Part shown: one piece after another, positions 31,493 to 40,078 of the stretch | How the letters are laid out: each line of letters begins with the position of its first letter | Numbering within the stretch: position 1 is the stretch's first letter | NCBI RefSeq assembly: GCF_013778325.1 | Contig: NZ_JACEIB010000006.1 | Span: forward strand, 62,001-126,000 | Direction: 5' to 3' | Source of the DNA: Sphingomonas chungangi | GTDB lineage: Bacteria > Pseudomonadota > Alphaproteobacteria > Sphingomonadales > Sphingomonadaceae | DNA length: 64,000 bases | The notes under the pieces: generated by a model | Databases searched by the model: none | What the model was told of the DNA's origin: nothing | Seen by the model: the letters and a program-made list of their open reading frames with translations, nothing else | Position numbers and translations under genes: made by a program

Positions 31493-31966
31493 TTACGACG
31501 GCGTCTCGGGCTGCGAGATGAAGCCGACCTTCAGGAAGCCCGCCTGCGAAAGCGTGGAGACCACGCCGCCGATGCACTTGTACGGCGTGCTCTGGTCGCC
31601 GCGGATATGCGCTTCGGGCAGTGTGTCCGGGGTCACGTTCTGGGGGCCGCCCTGCTTGGCGATCTCGTCCTTCAGCTTCTGGACGGAGCGGTCGAGCAGC
31701 TCCTTGGAGCTGACCTTCTCGATCCCCCAATAGACCTGGCAATTGCCCGCCGCATCGGCCTTGACCGAGAGGTTGACGTTCTCGGGCTTGGTGACCGTCG
31801 GCTCGTTGCGCACCGTCGGCAGCTTCAGCGGAACCGTCTGCAGCACGACCGGAACGGTGATCAGGAAGATGATGAGGAGCACCAGCATGACGTCGACGAG
31901 CGGCGTCGTGTTGATGTCCGAGATGGGGGCATCGTCGCCGCCTTCGCCGCCTACACTCATGGCCAT
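31493..31966 (-). CDS. ExbD/TolR biopolymer transport protein (first copy)
   Basis: 157-residue ExbD, more diverged than the other two. ISDINTTPLVDVMLVLLIIF is the anchor with the essential Asp; the periplasmic domain contains a Cys (AAGNCQVYWGIEKV) and another (PYKCIGGVVSTL), possibly a disulfide, absent in the other copies. It follows exbB after a gap holding strong hairpins. Confidence 0.94.
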   Translation of the reverse strand: MAMSVGGEGGDDAPISDINTTPLVDVMLVLLIIFLITVPVVLQTVPLKLPTVRNEPTVTKPENVNLSVKADAAGNCQVYWGIEKVSSKELLDRSVQKLKDEIAKQGGPQNVTPDTLPEAHIRGDQSTPYKCIGGVVSTLSQAGFLKVGFISQPETPS

Positions 31967-32003
31967 CGGGATATGGTCCTATTCTAATCACATGCGGTGG
32001 AAA

Positions 32004-32057
32004 CGGGCGGATGCCCGCTCCGGCCGCCGCTCCGCCCGAAGGCGGCAGGCGGCGGCC
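32004..32057 (-). promoter_or_regulatory. Hairpin pair between exbB and exbD genes
   Basis: On the minus strand, exbB ends and is followed by a nested stem: GGCCGCCGC pairs with GCGGCGGCC around an inner CCGCC-TTCG-GGCGG tetraloop hairpin, then CGGGC-ATCC-GCCCG followed by TTT. This looks like a partial terminator or mRNA-end stabiliser that would lower exbD expression relative to exbB, in line with the ExbB excess in the complex. The effect is inferred. Confidence 0.65.
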
Positions 32058-32067
32058 GTCACCGAAA

Positions 32068-32838
32068 TCAGGCCTTGGTGGTCTGCACGCCCGAGGCGGT
32101 CGCGGCGACCTTCGGCTGCGCGGCCTTGGTCAGGCCGAAGGACGGGCGCACCGCGCCGCCCGACACCATGTAGCCATGGACGTCGTTGGCGAAGGCGACC
32201 AGGCCTTCCATGATCACCTTGTTGCGGCGGAGCAGCCAGTTGTAGGCGAGCACGGCCGGAACGGCGGTGACGAGGCCGAGCGCGGTCATGATCAGCGCCT
32301 CACCGACCGGGCCGGCGACCTTGTCGATCGAGGCCGAGCCCGAGGCGCCGATGGCGATCAGCGCACGGTAGATGCCGACCACGGTACCGAACAGACCGAC
32401 GAACGGCGCGACCGAGCCGACCGTCGCGAGGAACGGCAGGCCGCCCGAGAGCTTGGCGCCGATCGAGGCGGTCGAACGCGCGATCGAGTTGTTGATCCAC
32501 TCGTGCTGGTCGATCGGATCCTTCAGCTTGTCGTGCTGGTCCTCGGCGAGCAGGCCGTCGTCGACGATCTGGCGATAGGCCGAGTTCTTCTCGAGCTTGG
32601 TGGCGGCGTCGCGCAGGTTGGGCGCGGACCAGAAACCGGCGCGGACCTTCTTGGCCTGGCCGATGATCTTCTGCTGCTCCCACCACTTGGACAGCAGGAT
32701 GAAGAGCGAGATGAACAGCGAGCCGACGAGCAGGATGAACACGGTCCAGCTGATCACGCCGCCCTGGTGGAGGGCGTTGAAGAGACCGTACTGCTCGGCT
32801 GCGGAAGCGGCGCCGGGGGCGGGGGTGGGGGTCGTCAT
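32068..32838 (-). CDS. exbB: ExbB/TolQ/MotA proton channel protein
   Basis: 256-residue inner-membrane protein of the MotA/TolQ/ExbB family. The first membrane helix is ISWTVFILLVGSLFISLFIL; the other two are around LATVGSVAPFVGLFGTVVGI and EALIMTALGLVTAVPAVLAY, the family's signature helices with conserved Thr and Pro. It forms the pentameric channel around ExbD. It lies 64 bp behind tonB in the same operon. Confidence 0.95.
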   Translation of the reverse strand: MTTPTPAPGAASAAEQYGLFNALHQGGVISWTVFILLVGSLFISLFILLSKWWEQQKIIGQAKKVRAGFWSAPNLRDAATKLEKNSAYRQIVDDGLLAEDQHDKLKDPIDQHEWINNSIARSTASIGAKLSGGLPFLATVGSVAPFVGLFGTVVGIYRALIAIGASGSASIDKVAGPVGEALIMTALGLVTAVPAVLAYNWLLRRNKVIMEGLVAFANDVHGYMVSGGAVRPSFGLTKAAQPKVAATASGVQTTKA

Positions 32839-32902
32839 GGTCGTCGGTTCCTTGAGATAAATGTGTCGGTTGAGAAGCCGGCACGGTGCCGGTTAAGCGG
32901 CG

Positions 32903-33565
32903 TCAGTCTTTAGGCACCTGCCAGGTAAACCGGCTCGAATAGGTGTCCTCGATCCCGTTTCCGCTGGCATCCTTGGCAGGCGCGAAGCGAGCACGCTTGA
33001 TCAGCAGCCGGCATGCGGTCTGATCCAGATCGGCAAAGCCGCTGGAGGACGTCACCGAGCAATTCGTGACCCTGCCGTCGGGGCCGACGTTGAGCGTGAA
33101 AGCCACCGTGCCCTGTTCGTTGTTACGAATGGCAGCCGGCGGATAATCATCGCTCGACATCAGGTCGCCGAGGTTTCCACGCGGTTTTGCGTGGGCGGCA
33201 GCGCTCGGCTTCGGCGGCGGCGGCGGAATCGTGGGAACCACCGGAGCCGCGGGCGGCGGGATGTAGGGCGGCGGCTTGGGCACCGTCGGCACCGTCGGCG
33301 GCGCCTGGACCGGCACGATCGGCGGCGGCACGACCAGCGGCGGCGATTCGACCTTGGGCTGGTCCTTCGGCGGCGGCGGTGGCTTCTTGGGGGGGGGAGG
33401 GGGCGGAGATTTGATGTCGATCACGTTCAGCTTGGTGGCCACCTTTTTATAGGCGTCGTAGGCCAGACCATTGACGAACGCGTAGCCGACTGCGCCGAGA
33501 ACGATCGCGGAGATAATCGCCGAAACCGTTTTCTGACCGCTTTGATTCTGGTCGACGTAAGCCAT
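32903..33565 (-). CDS. tonB: TonB energy transducer
   Basis: 220-residue TonB. An N-terminal anchor helix (TVSAIISAIVLGAVGYAFVN), a long proline-rich span of about 80 residues that crosses the periplasm, and the C-terminal TonB domain (YPPAAIRNNEQGTVAFTLNV, ending in TYSSRFTWQVPKD). It drives TonB-dependent outer-membrane receptors, which are abundant in this group. The ATG at 33565 gives the normal cytoplasmic tail; the longer ORF to 33667 is unlikely. It heads the operon with exbB and three exbD copies. Confidence 0.93.
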   Translation of the reverse strand: MAYVDQNQSGQKTVSAIISAIVLGAVGYAFVNGLAYDAYKKVATKLNVIDIKSPPPPPPKKPPPPPKDQPKVESPPLVVPPPIVPVQAPPTVPTVPKPPPYIPPPAAPVVPTIPPPPPKPSAAAHAKPRGNLGDLMSSDDYPPAAIRNNEQGTVAFTLNVGPDGRVTNCSVTSSSGFADLDQTACRLLIKRARFAPAKDASGNGIEDTYSSRFTWQVPKD

Positions 33566-33842
33566 TAAAGAGAGCCACTCCGTGCTGGGGCGAATAGGCT
33601 GCGGCATGACAGCGGGGGACAGGAGCACGCGAAACATCGCGGGCCGCCTGACCCCCCTTGCCGTCACTTCATGCTATTCAGCGTTCGTTTTGATGTCCAT
33701 CCCTTACATATACGATTGGGTAATGTTTGGCCCGCGAACAGGTTTCCGATTGCCGGAACGCTTGAATCGGCCTGCCCCGGAAGGCAGGGTCAGGGCGTCC
33801 CGGCGGACCGTCGGGATTGTCGGAACGAAGGACGAAAAGCCG

Positions 33843-34694
33843 ATGAGAATTGCGATGAAAACGGTCTCCGCGCTCCTTCTTGGAGCGTTTTTCTTCGCAA
33901 GTGCAGCATCGGCTCAAGTCGTTACTGCGCCGGCCTCTGCGACGTCCATTGGTTACGCCGATCTCGCCGATCTCGCATTTGCGGGACAGGTCGCCGCGAT
34001 CGTTACGGTACGCGACGCGGTGCGCCTCAAGGATGCCGATGCGGCGGGCGTCGCGCCCGGCTTCGTCCGCTTCTACGTGGAGGGCGACGTCAATGCGCTG
34101 ATCGCCGGCAAGGGAGGCATCCCCGCAAGCATCTCATGGATCGCCGACGTGCCGATGACCTCCGCGAATCGCCCCCCCAAGCTCAAGAAGGCCAAGCTGA
34201 TTCTCCTCGCCCGCCCGGTTGCGGGCAAGCCGGGCGTGCTGCAGCTGGTCTCCAAGAGCGCGCAACTGCCCTGGACGCCCGATACCGAGCAGCGGCTGCG
34301 CGCCATCCTGTCGGAGGCCAACGGGCCGTCCGCGCCGCCGGTGGTGACGGGGGTCGGCCACGCCTTCCACGTCGCCGGATCGATCCCCGGCGAGGGCGAG
34401 ACGCAGATCTTCCTCAAGACCGCCGACAATCGCCCCGTCTCGCTCAACATCCAGCGCCATCCGGGGGAGGACCCGCGCTGGACGGTGTCGCTCGGCGAGA
34501 TCGTCGACGATGCGGCGGCGGCGCCGCAGAAGGATACGCTGCTCTGGTATCGTCTCGCCTGCGCGCTGCCGGCCAGCCTGCCCGCCGATGCGCTCGCCGA
34601 TCAGCAGCCCGACGACGCGCAGGCCGCGCAGGCCGATTACAAGCTGGTGCTGGACGGCCTCGGCCCCTGCGGGCGGACGGCGCCGGCGAACTAG
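33843..34694 (+). CDS. Predicted exported protein of unknown function
   Basis: 283 residues with a clear signal peptide: MRIAMKTVSALLLGAFFFAS followed by AASAQ, a typical cleavage site. The mature part contains strands such as FAGQVAAIVTVRDAVRL and KKAKLILLARPVAGKPGVLQ, suggesting a beta-rich periplasmic protein; a C-terminal region has two Cys (LACALP, GPCGRT). No family recognised. It is divergent from tonB across 277 bp and overlaps the convergent SDR gene by four bases. Confidence 0.82.
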   Translation: MRIAMKTVSALLLGAFFFASAASAQVVTAPASATSIGYADLADLAFAGQVAAIVTVRDAVRLKDADAAGVAPGFVRFYVEGDVNALIAGKGGIPASISWIADVPMTSANRPPKLKKAKLILLARPVAGKPGVLQLVSKSAQLPWTPDTEQRLRAILSEANGPSAPPVVTGVGHAFHVAGSIPGEGETQIFLKTADNRPVSLNIQRHPGEDPRWTVSLGEIVDDAAAAPQKDTLLWYRLACALPASLPADALADQQPDDAQAAQADYKLVLDGLGPCGRTAPAN

Positions 34695-35464
34695 GCCTCC
34701 GCGTCGCCGTCCAGGAACAGGAAGTCGCGCGGATAGTGGCGGAGGTGGGCGCCACCGTCGACGAACAGCGTCTGCCCGGTGATCGCGCGGGCGCGGGCGA
34801 GGAAGACCACCGCTTCGGCGATCTCGGCAGGGCCCGGTAGCAGGTGAAGCGGCATCTGTTCGGCCGCCGCGTTCATGCGGGCCTCGTCATAATCGGGGGT
34901 CGGCAGTGTCAGGCCCGGCGCCACCGCCGAGACGCGGACATGCGGCGCGAACTGGCGGGCGAGGATCGTCGTCGCCTCGGACAGCGCGAGCTTGGACAGC
35001 GTGTAGCTGAACTGGTCCGCATTGGGCGCGGCGATGCGCTGGTCGAGGATGTTGACGATTGCCGCCGGGCGCCCGGCCGGGGCTGTCGCCGCCAGCGCGC
35101 GGGCGAGCAGCACCGGTGCGGCGCAGTTCACCGCATAATGGTCGAGCAGGCCGCCCTGCGTCACGGTGTCCGGCGAATCATATTCGAAGCGCGCCGCGTT
35201 GTTGACGAGCAGCGCCGGCATCCGCCCGGCCGCCTGCTCCACCGCCGGCAGCAGCCCTTCGACCGCCGCCTCGTCGGCCAGATCGGCGGTGAGGTGGTGC
35301 CAGGCCGCGCCCATCGCGGCCAGCCGCTCGCGCAGCGCCGCCTCGGGTGCCGAGCTCGGGCTGCTGTGGATGGCGAGGTCGTACCCCGCCTCCCCCAAAG
35401 CGAGGCAGATCGCCGCGCCGAGCCGCCGGCACCCGCCGGTCACGAGCGCCAGGGGGCGGATCAA
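34691..35464 (-). CDS. SDR-family oxidoreductase, probable pteridine/dihydromonapterin reductase type
   Basis: 257-residue short-chain dehydrogenase. Nucleotide motif [20 protein letters not shown] (TGxxxRxG, with the Arg typical of NADPH-linked pteridine reductases), NNAA, and the catalytic YTLSK. The ATG overlaps the folB stop by four bases, which ties it to folate/pterin metabolism and suggests a FolM- or PTR1-like role. Substrate is inferred from context. Confidence 0.88.
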   Translation of the reverse strand: MIRPLALVTGGCRRLGAAICLALGEAGYDLAIHSSPSSAPEAALRERLAAMGAAWHHLTADLADEAAVEGLLPAVEQAAGRMPALLVNNAARFEYDSPDTVTQGGLLDHYAVNCAAPVLLARALAATAPAGRPAAIVNILDQRIAAPNADQFSYTLSKLALSEATTILARQFAPHVRVSAVAPGLTLPTPDYDEARMNAAAEQMPLHLLPGPAEIAEAVVFLARARAITGQTLFVDGGAHLRHYPRDFLFLDGDAEA

Positions 35465-35838
35465 GCGCGGTTCCTCGCCATGCGGATGCCGATCTCCTCG
35501 CCATTCTCGCTGATCGCGAGCTTCACGATCGTCACCTCGACGCGCAGCACGCGGTCGTCCTCGGCGAAGAGCACGGCGCAGACGTGATCGGCCACCGCCT
35601 CGATCAGCGTGAAGTGCAGGCCTTCAGGCAGCGATTCGGTGACGGCGTGCTTGAGATCGAGATAGTTCTTCGATTCGGCGAGCGGCGTGTCGGGCGCGTA
35701 TTTCCGCTCCGGCAGCTTCAGATCGACCGTCACTGACACGCGCAGCGGCTGCGGCAGGTGGGTTTCCTCCGAATAGATGCCGGTCAGCACCATCGCCTCA
35801 ATGCCCGAGACCCGAAGCTGGAGGAGATCGTCCGTCAT
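35461..35838 (-). CDS. folB: Dihydroneopterin aldolase family protein
   Basis: 125-residue FolB-type protein, which cleaves 7,8-dihydroneopterin in folate synthesis. LRVSGIEAMVLTGIYSEETH has the conserved start (GIYxxE), LRVSVTVDLKLPERKYAPDT the middle, NYLDLKHAVTESLPEG the helix, and VEVTIVKLA the C-terminal Lys-containing strand. It is translationally coupled with the SDR gene. Confidence 0.9.
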   Translation of the reverse strand: MTDDLLQLRVSGIEAMVLTGIYSEETHLPQPLRVSVTVDLKLPERKYAPDTPLAESKNYLDLKHAVTESLPEGLHFTLIEAVADHVCAVLFAEDDRVLRVEVTIVKLAISENGEEIGIRMARNRA

Positions 35839-35969
35839 GCCGCCTTCATGTCCTTGCGCTAGGCGGCCCGCCTAGGCGGCGGAGGCGCGGGCCGCAAGGA
35901 TTTCGCTTTTCGGACCGATTGGCCCTACAGCGCGCGCTCCCGAATCGGGCACACGGAGGACAGGCATAG

Positions 35970-36509
35970 GTGGACGGCATGGCGATACTCGATGCGGCGG
36001 GCGCGCACGGCGCGCATCTCGCCCCGATCGAAATGGCGGACCTTCCCGCGATCGAGCAACTGCTCGATACCGCGTTCGGCGCCGATCGCCAGCGACGTAC
36101 CGCCTATCGCCTGCGCGAGGGCGTAGCCTTCGAACCGGCCGCCAGCTGCGTCGCCTATGACGAACATGGCGTGCTGGTCGGATCGCTGCAGAGCTGGCCG
36201 GCGGCGCTGGTGGCAACGGACGGCACCGCGACGCCGCTCTGGCTGGTCGGCCCGATCGCGGTCGATCCGGCACGGCGGGGCGAGGGGATCGCGCGCGCCA
36301 TGCTCCGCCGCGCGCTGACCGCGATCGACGAGACCGGCATTCCGGCCGTGTTGATCGGCGATCCGGAATATTACGGCCCGTTCGGCTTCGCGGCGGACGC
36401 GACCGGCGGCTGGTCGCTGCCCGGCCCGTTCGAGCGCCATCGCCTGCTGGCCAGGCTGGACGATGGCGAAACGCTGCCCGTCGAGGGAATGCTGGGGCCG
36501 CGACGCTAA
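35970..36509 (+). CDS. GNAT family N-acetyltransferase (YhbS-like)
   Basis: 179-residue GNAT similar to YhbS-type enzymes. LAPIEMADLPAIEQLLDTAF begins the fold, LVGPIAVDPARRGEGIARAM is the acetyl-CoA loop (R-x-x-G-x-G/A), and GIPAVLIGDPEYYGPFGF is the characteristic final motif. The GTG at 35970 has CGGAGGA upstream. Substrate unknown. Confidence 0.9.
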   Translation: MDGMAILDAAGAHGAHLAPIEMADLPAIEQLLDTAFGADRQRRTAYRLREGVAFEPAASCVAYDEHGVLVGSLQSWPAALVATDGTATPLWLVGPIAVDPARRGEGIARAMLRRALTAIDETGIPAVLIGDPEYYGPFGFAADATGGWSLPGPFERHRLLARLDDGETLPVEGMLGPRR

Positions 36510-36549
36510 GGCTTCCAACGGGCGGCCAAATCGTCCTAGGGGGATCGGG

Positions 36550-37146
36550 ATGCCGCTGACCAATCCTCCGCCGGACGCGATCGCCGGGCTGTCGCTCAGC
36601 GAGATCGCGCAGATGGCCGCCGACGGGCGGCTGCCGCCGGTCGAGAAATGGGATCCGGATCACTGCGGCGACAGCGGCATGCGCATCGCCGCCGACGGGC
36701 AATGGTGGCACGAGGGCTCGCCGATCGGCCGGGCCGCTTTGGTGCGCCTCTTCTCCACCGTGCTGCGGCGCGAGCCGGACGGCGGGCACGTGCTCGTCAC
36801 CCCGGTCGAGAAACTGTCGATCGCGGTGGAGGACGCACCGTTCATCGCGGTGGAGATGGAGAGTGAGGGGGAAGGCGAAGCGCGCCGCCTCGCCTTCCGT
36901 ACCAACGTGGGCGATCTCGTCATCGCCGGGCCGGATCGCCCGCTGACGATCGAGGATCGCGGCCATGGCGAGCATCCCTATCTGCGGGTGCGCGGCGGGC
37001 TCGACGCGCTGGTAGCGCGGCCGGTCTATTACGAGCTGGCCAACCTCGCGCTCGACGAGAAGCCCGGCCCGGATGGCCGTACCGGCCTGTGGAGCGACGG
37101 CGCCTTCTTCGCGCTGGAGCCCCAAAAGGAGGCCGGGCCCGCGTGA
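36550..37146 (+). CDS. DUF1285 family protein
   Basis: 198-residue protein with PPVEKWDPDHCGDSGMRIAA, GQWWHEGSPIGRAALVRLFS and LWSDGAFFAL, the conserved blocks of DUF1285, a family of unknown function common in proteobacteria. It starts a plus-strand run with the NUDIX and cca genes, overlapping the NUDIX start by four bases. Confidence 0.92.
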   Translation: MPLTNPPPDAIAGLSLSEIAQMAADGRLPPVEKWDPDHCGDSGMRIAADGQWWHEGSPIGRAALVRLFSTVLRREPDGGHVLVTPVEKLSIAVEDAPFIAVEMESEGEGEARRLAFRTNVGDLVIAGPDRPLTIEDRGHGEHPYLRVRGGLDALVARPVYYELANLALDEKPGPDGRTGLWSDGAFFALEPQKEAGPA

Positions 37147-37718
37147 GCCTCGCCGAGACGATCCGCGCGAAGCTGGCGGCGACGGCGCATATTCCCGCGC
37201 TGTCGACCGGGATCGAGCCGGCTGCCGCGCCCGTGCCTGCCGCGGTGCTGGTCGCGATCACCGACCGGCCCGAGCCCGGCCTGATCCTGACCAAGCGCAA
37301 CGAGGCGCTGCGCAAGCATCCCGGGCAGGTCGCCTTTGCCGGGGGGCGCGCCGATCCGGATGACACCGGTCCCGAGGATACAGCGCTGCGCGAGGCGTGC
37401 GAAGAGATCGCGATGCCGCGCGACCGCGTGGAGATCGTCGGCCGCGACAGCACCTTCCACACGCCCACCGGCTTCGCGATCGTGCCGGTGATCGGCATCG
37501 TGCCGGCCGATCTGCCGCTCACACCCCGCGAGTTCGAGGTGGCGGACATCTTCGAGGTACCTCTCTCGCACATGCTCGACACGGCGAACCACCTCCGCAA
37601 ATGGGCGGAGTTCAACGGCGCACGACGCGAATATTTCGAGATACCGTGGGAAGGCGCGCACCGCATCTGGGGCGTGACCGCCGCGATGATCGTCAACCTC
37701 GCGCGCCGGCTGGCATGA
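37143..37718 (+). CDS. CoA pyrophosphatase, NUDIX family
   Basis: 191-residue NUDIX hydrolase of the coenzyme A type. LTKRNEALRKHPGQVAFAGG is the UPF0035/NuCoA signature just before the Nudix box, whose catalytic core is ALREACEEIAM; the usual Gly before the last hydrophobic residue is Ala here. GTG start overlapping the DUF1285 stop by four bases, and its stop overlaps the cca ATG. It would hydrolyse CoA or oxidised CoA to 3',5'-ADP and phosphopantetheine. Confidence 0.92.
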   Translation: MSLAETIRAKLAATAHIPALSTGIEPAAAPVPAAVLVAITDRPEPGLILTKRNEALRKHPGQVAFAGGRADPDDTGPEDTALREACEEIAMPRDRVEIVGRDSTFHTPTGFAIVPVIGIVPADLPLTPREFEVADIFEVPLSHMLDTANHLRKWAEFNGARREYFEIPWEGAHRIWGVTAAMIVNLARRLA

Positions 37719-38911
37719 CGAGCGTCGCGGTTCCCCCGAGCGTCGCCGATGCCGAGGCTCTCGGCCGATTGATCGACGCGCTGGACGGCGGCGCGGACGG
37801 CGCGCGCTACATCGGCGGCTGGGTGCGGGACACCTTGCTCGGTCTCGATCCGCAGGACATCGACATCGCCACCCGCCATGCCCCACGGGAGGCGGAGCGG
37901 CGCGCGAAGGCGGCGGGGCTCAACACGTGGTCGTCCGCCTCGGGTATCGCGCACGGCACGATCGGCGTGGTGATCGGCGGCAAGACGGTGGAGGTGACGA
38001 CGCTGCGCCGCGACGTCTCCACCGACGGTCGTCACGCGACGGTCGCCTTCACCGAGGATTGGCGCGAGGACGCCGCGCGGCGGGATTTCACGATCAACGC
38101 GCTTTCCGCCGATCCGCTGACCGGCGAGGTGCACGATTATTTCGGTGGCCTCGCCGATCTGACCGAGGGACGGGTGCGCTTCATCGGCGATCCGCTGATC
38201 CGCATCGCCGAGGATCATCTGCGCATCCTGCGCTTCTTCCGTTTCCATGCGCGGTTCGGGAAGGGGGTGCCCGATGCCGCCTCCTATGAAGCCTGCGTGG
38301 TGCGCGCGAAGGACCTGATGGCGCTCTCGCGCGAGCGGATCGCGGCGGAATTGCTCAAGCTGCTGGCGGTGGACGATCCCGTCGCGACGGTGGAGGCGAT
38401 GCTGGCCGGCGGCCTGTTCGCGCCGGTGGTGCCGGAGATTACGGGCTCCGACCGCCTCGCCGCTTTGGTCGCCGCGGAGCACACGGCCGGGATCGCGCCC
38501 GACGGCCTGCGCCGTCTCGCCGCGCTGCTGCCCGAAGACGAAAGGATAGCCGAACAGGTCGGCGCGCGGCTCAAGCTTTCCAACGCCGATCGCAAGCGGC
38601 TGACGCTCGCCGCACGACCGGTCTTCGCGCCGCCGGAAGTGCTGGTCTATACGTTCGGCAATGCCAGCGCGACGGATATGGCCCTGCTGACGGGTCTGGC
38701 CGATCGGGCGAAGATCGCCTCCGCATGGCAAGCGCCGCGCTTCCCCCTTACCGGCGGCGATCTGATCGCGCTCGGCCTCGCTCCCGGCCCGATCGTCGCG
38801 GCGACGCTTCAGGCGGTCGAGAAGAAGTGGGTGAAGGAAGGCTTTCCCGATCGCGATCGGCTCGGCGCGATGGCGCGCGAGGCGGTGGTGGCGGCGCTCA
38901 GTCCCGGGTGA
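37715..38911 (+). CDS. cca: CCA tRNA nucleotidyltransferase
   Basis: 398-residue class II tRNA-nucleotidyltransferase/poly(A)-polymerase-head protein. YIGGWVRDTLLGLDPQDIDI holds the GG and DxD catalytic motifs, EDAARRDFTINALSADPLTG the conserved RRDFTINAL, and EDHLRILRFFRFHARFGKG the third motif. It adds or repairs the CCA end of tRNAs. In-frame start overlaps the NUDIX stop. The 3' end overlaps the convergent response regulator by 14 bp. Confidence 0.95.
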   Translation: MTSVAVPPSVADAEALGRLIDALDGGADGARYIGGWVRDTLLGLDPQDIDIATRHAPREAERRAKAAGLNTWSSASGIAHGTIGVVIGGKTVEVTTLRRDVSTDGRHATVAFTEDWREDAARRDFTINALSADPLTGEVHDYFGGLADLTEGRVRFIGDPLIRIAEDHLRILRFFRFHARFGKGVPDAASYEACVVRAKDLMALSRERIAAELLKLLAVDDPVATVEAMLAGGLFAPVVPEITGSDRLAALVAAEHTAGIAPDGLRRLAALLPEDERIAEQVGARLKLSNADRKRLTLAARPVFAPPEVLVYTFGNASATDMALLTGLADRAKIASAWQAPRFPLTGGDLIALGLAPGPIVAATLQAVEKKWVKEGFPDRDRLGAMAREAVVAALSPG

Positions 38912-39326
38912 CGCCGATCTCGATCAGGCTGCGGATCAGCCGCTCCTCGGAAAACGGCTTGAGCATGTGCGGGGTGCGCGCGAACTGCTTGGGCAGATCC
39001 TCGCGCTCCAGCCCGGTCAGGAACATGAAGGGGATGTTGGTAGTCTGCAGCGCCTCGGCGAGCGGATAGGATTCCTGGTCGCCCAGCCCGATATCCAGGA
39101 TGGCGCCGTCGATCGCGGTGAGCTCGGTCAGCCGCTCCAGTGCCTCGACCATGTCGAGAAACGGCCCGACGATCCGCGCGCCCGCATTCTCCAGCACGTC
39201 GGCGACCGTCTCGGCGAGCAGGAAATTGTCCTCGACGATCAGGATGCGGCATCCGAGCAGCGGTTTGTCGGTGACCGGGCTGTGCACGGCAAGTCTCCGA
39301 TCGGGAGCGAGGGTCGAACATGGCAT
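38898..39326 (-). CDS. Single-domain response regulator
   Basis: 142 residues, almost entirely a receiver domain. ILIVEDNFLLAETVADVLEN carries the acidic pocket, GAILDIGLGDQESYPLAEAL the phospho-acceptor Asp, FLTGLER the switch Thr and HMLKPF the conserved Lys. There is no output domain, so it probably relays phosphate or acts through a partner. Several start codons are possible in the first 17 residues. Single-domain regulators of this kind are often in alphaproteobacterial general-stress or motility networks. Confidence 0.9.
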   Translation of the reverse strand: MPCSTLAPDRRLAVHSPVTDKPLLGCRILIVEDNFLLAETVADVLENAGARIVGPFLDMVEALERLTELTAIDGAILDIGLGDQESYPLAEALQTTNIPFMFLTGLEREDLPKQFARTPHMLKPFSEERLIRSLIEIGVTRD

Positions 39327-39369
39327 AGGACGACCGATCGTAAGCGAGTTTGCGCCCTCCGGCAGTTCG

Positions 39370-40017
39370 CTATTGGTCTAATCGCCCGGGGATCGAGGCC
39401 GTGGAATAAGACGACAGGGTTTGCCAACCGAGCCGCGTGTAGAGCGCGCGGCCATCATCGGTCGCGACCAGCAGCTCGGGCGTTTCCGGGCATCGCTTCG
39501 CGTGGCCCAGCACGGCCATGAGCATGGTCCCCAGCCCCTTCCGGCGATGTTCGGGCATGGTCACGATCCGATCGTAAACGAAGGCGTCGTCGGTTTCCGC
39601 CGCATAGCCGCTCGCCGCGAGATCACCCGAAGCGGCCATGATCCTGACTTCCGTCACCGCTTCGCCGGACGTCGTCTCGATCCGGTAGTCCCCGAGGTCC
39701 GGCAGCGCGACCGGCGTGCCCGACGAGCGCATGAACCAGTTCTGCGCATGGAGTTGCCAGCCTTCGGGCAACGCGGCGAGCAGGGTGTCGCCGTCACCGC
39801 ACAATTTGATCGGATGGCGCGGCGCGTCGATCGATCGGGCCAGCGCGGCGAGCCCGGTGCCGGCCCGCGAAAACAGCCAGCGGCGCACCTCCGCCTCGCT
39901 CTTGGTATCGACGCGGAAGCCGCCATGATCGGCAACGGGCGCCGGCAATCCGCGCGCGATCGAGCGGGCGGTCAGCCAGGCGAGAAGCAGCGAATCGTCG
40001 ACCTGATCCTCGCCCAT
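39370..40017 (-). CDS. GNAT family N-acetyltransferase
   Basis: 215 residues with a C-terminal GNAT domain: YDRIVTMPEHRRKGLGTMLM is the acetyl-CoA loop and ELLVATDDGRALYTRLGWQT the final motif. The N-terminal 90 residues form a less typical region (WLTARSIARGLP, GFRVDTKSEAEVRRWLFSRA) seen in GNATs acting on unknown substrates. It follows the response regulator region on the same strand. Confidence 0.87.
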   Translation of the reverse strand: MGEDQVDDSLLLAWLTARSIARGLPAPVADHGGFRVDTKSEAEVRRWLFSRAGTGLAALARSIDAPRHPIKLCGDGDTLLAALPEGWQLHAQNWFMRSSGTPVALPDLGDYRIETTSGEAVTEVRIMAASGDLAASGYAAETDDAFVYDRIVTMPEHRRKGLGTMLMAVLGHAKRCPETPELLVATDDGRALYTRLGWQTLSSYSTASIPGRLDQ

Positions 40018-40078
40018 CCGCCCTGATCCATTGCACGATGGCGGGCACGATAACCGGTTCTGGACGAACGCGCAGCGT

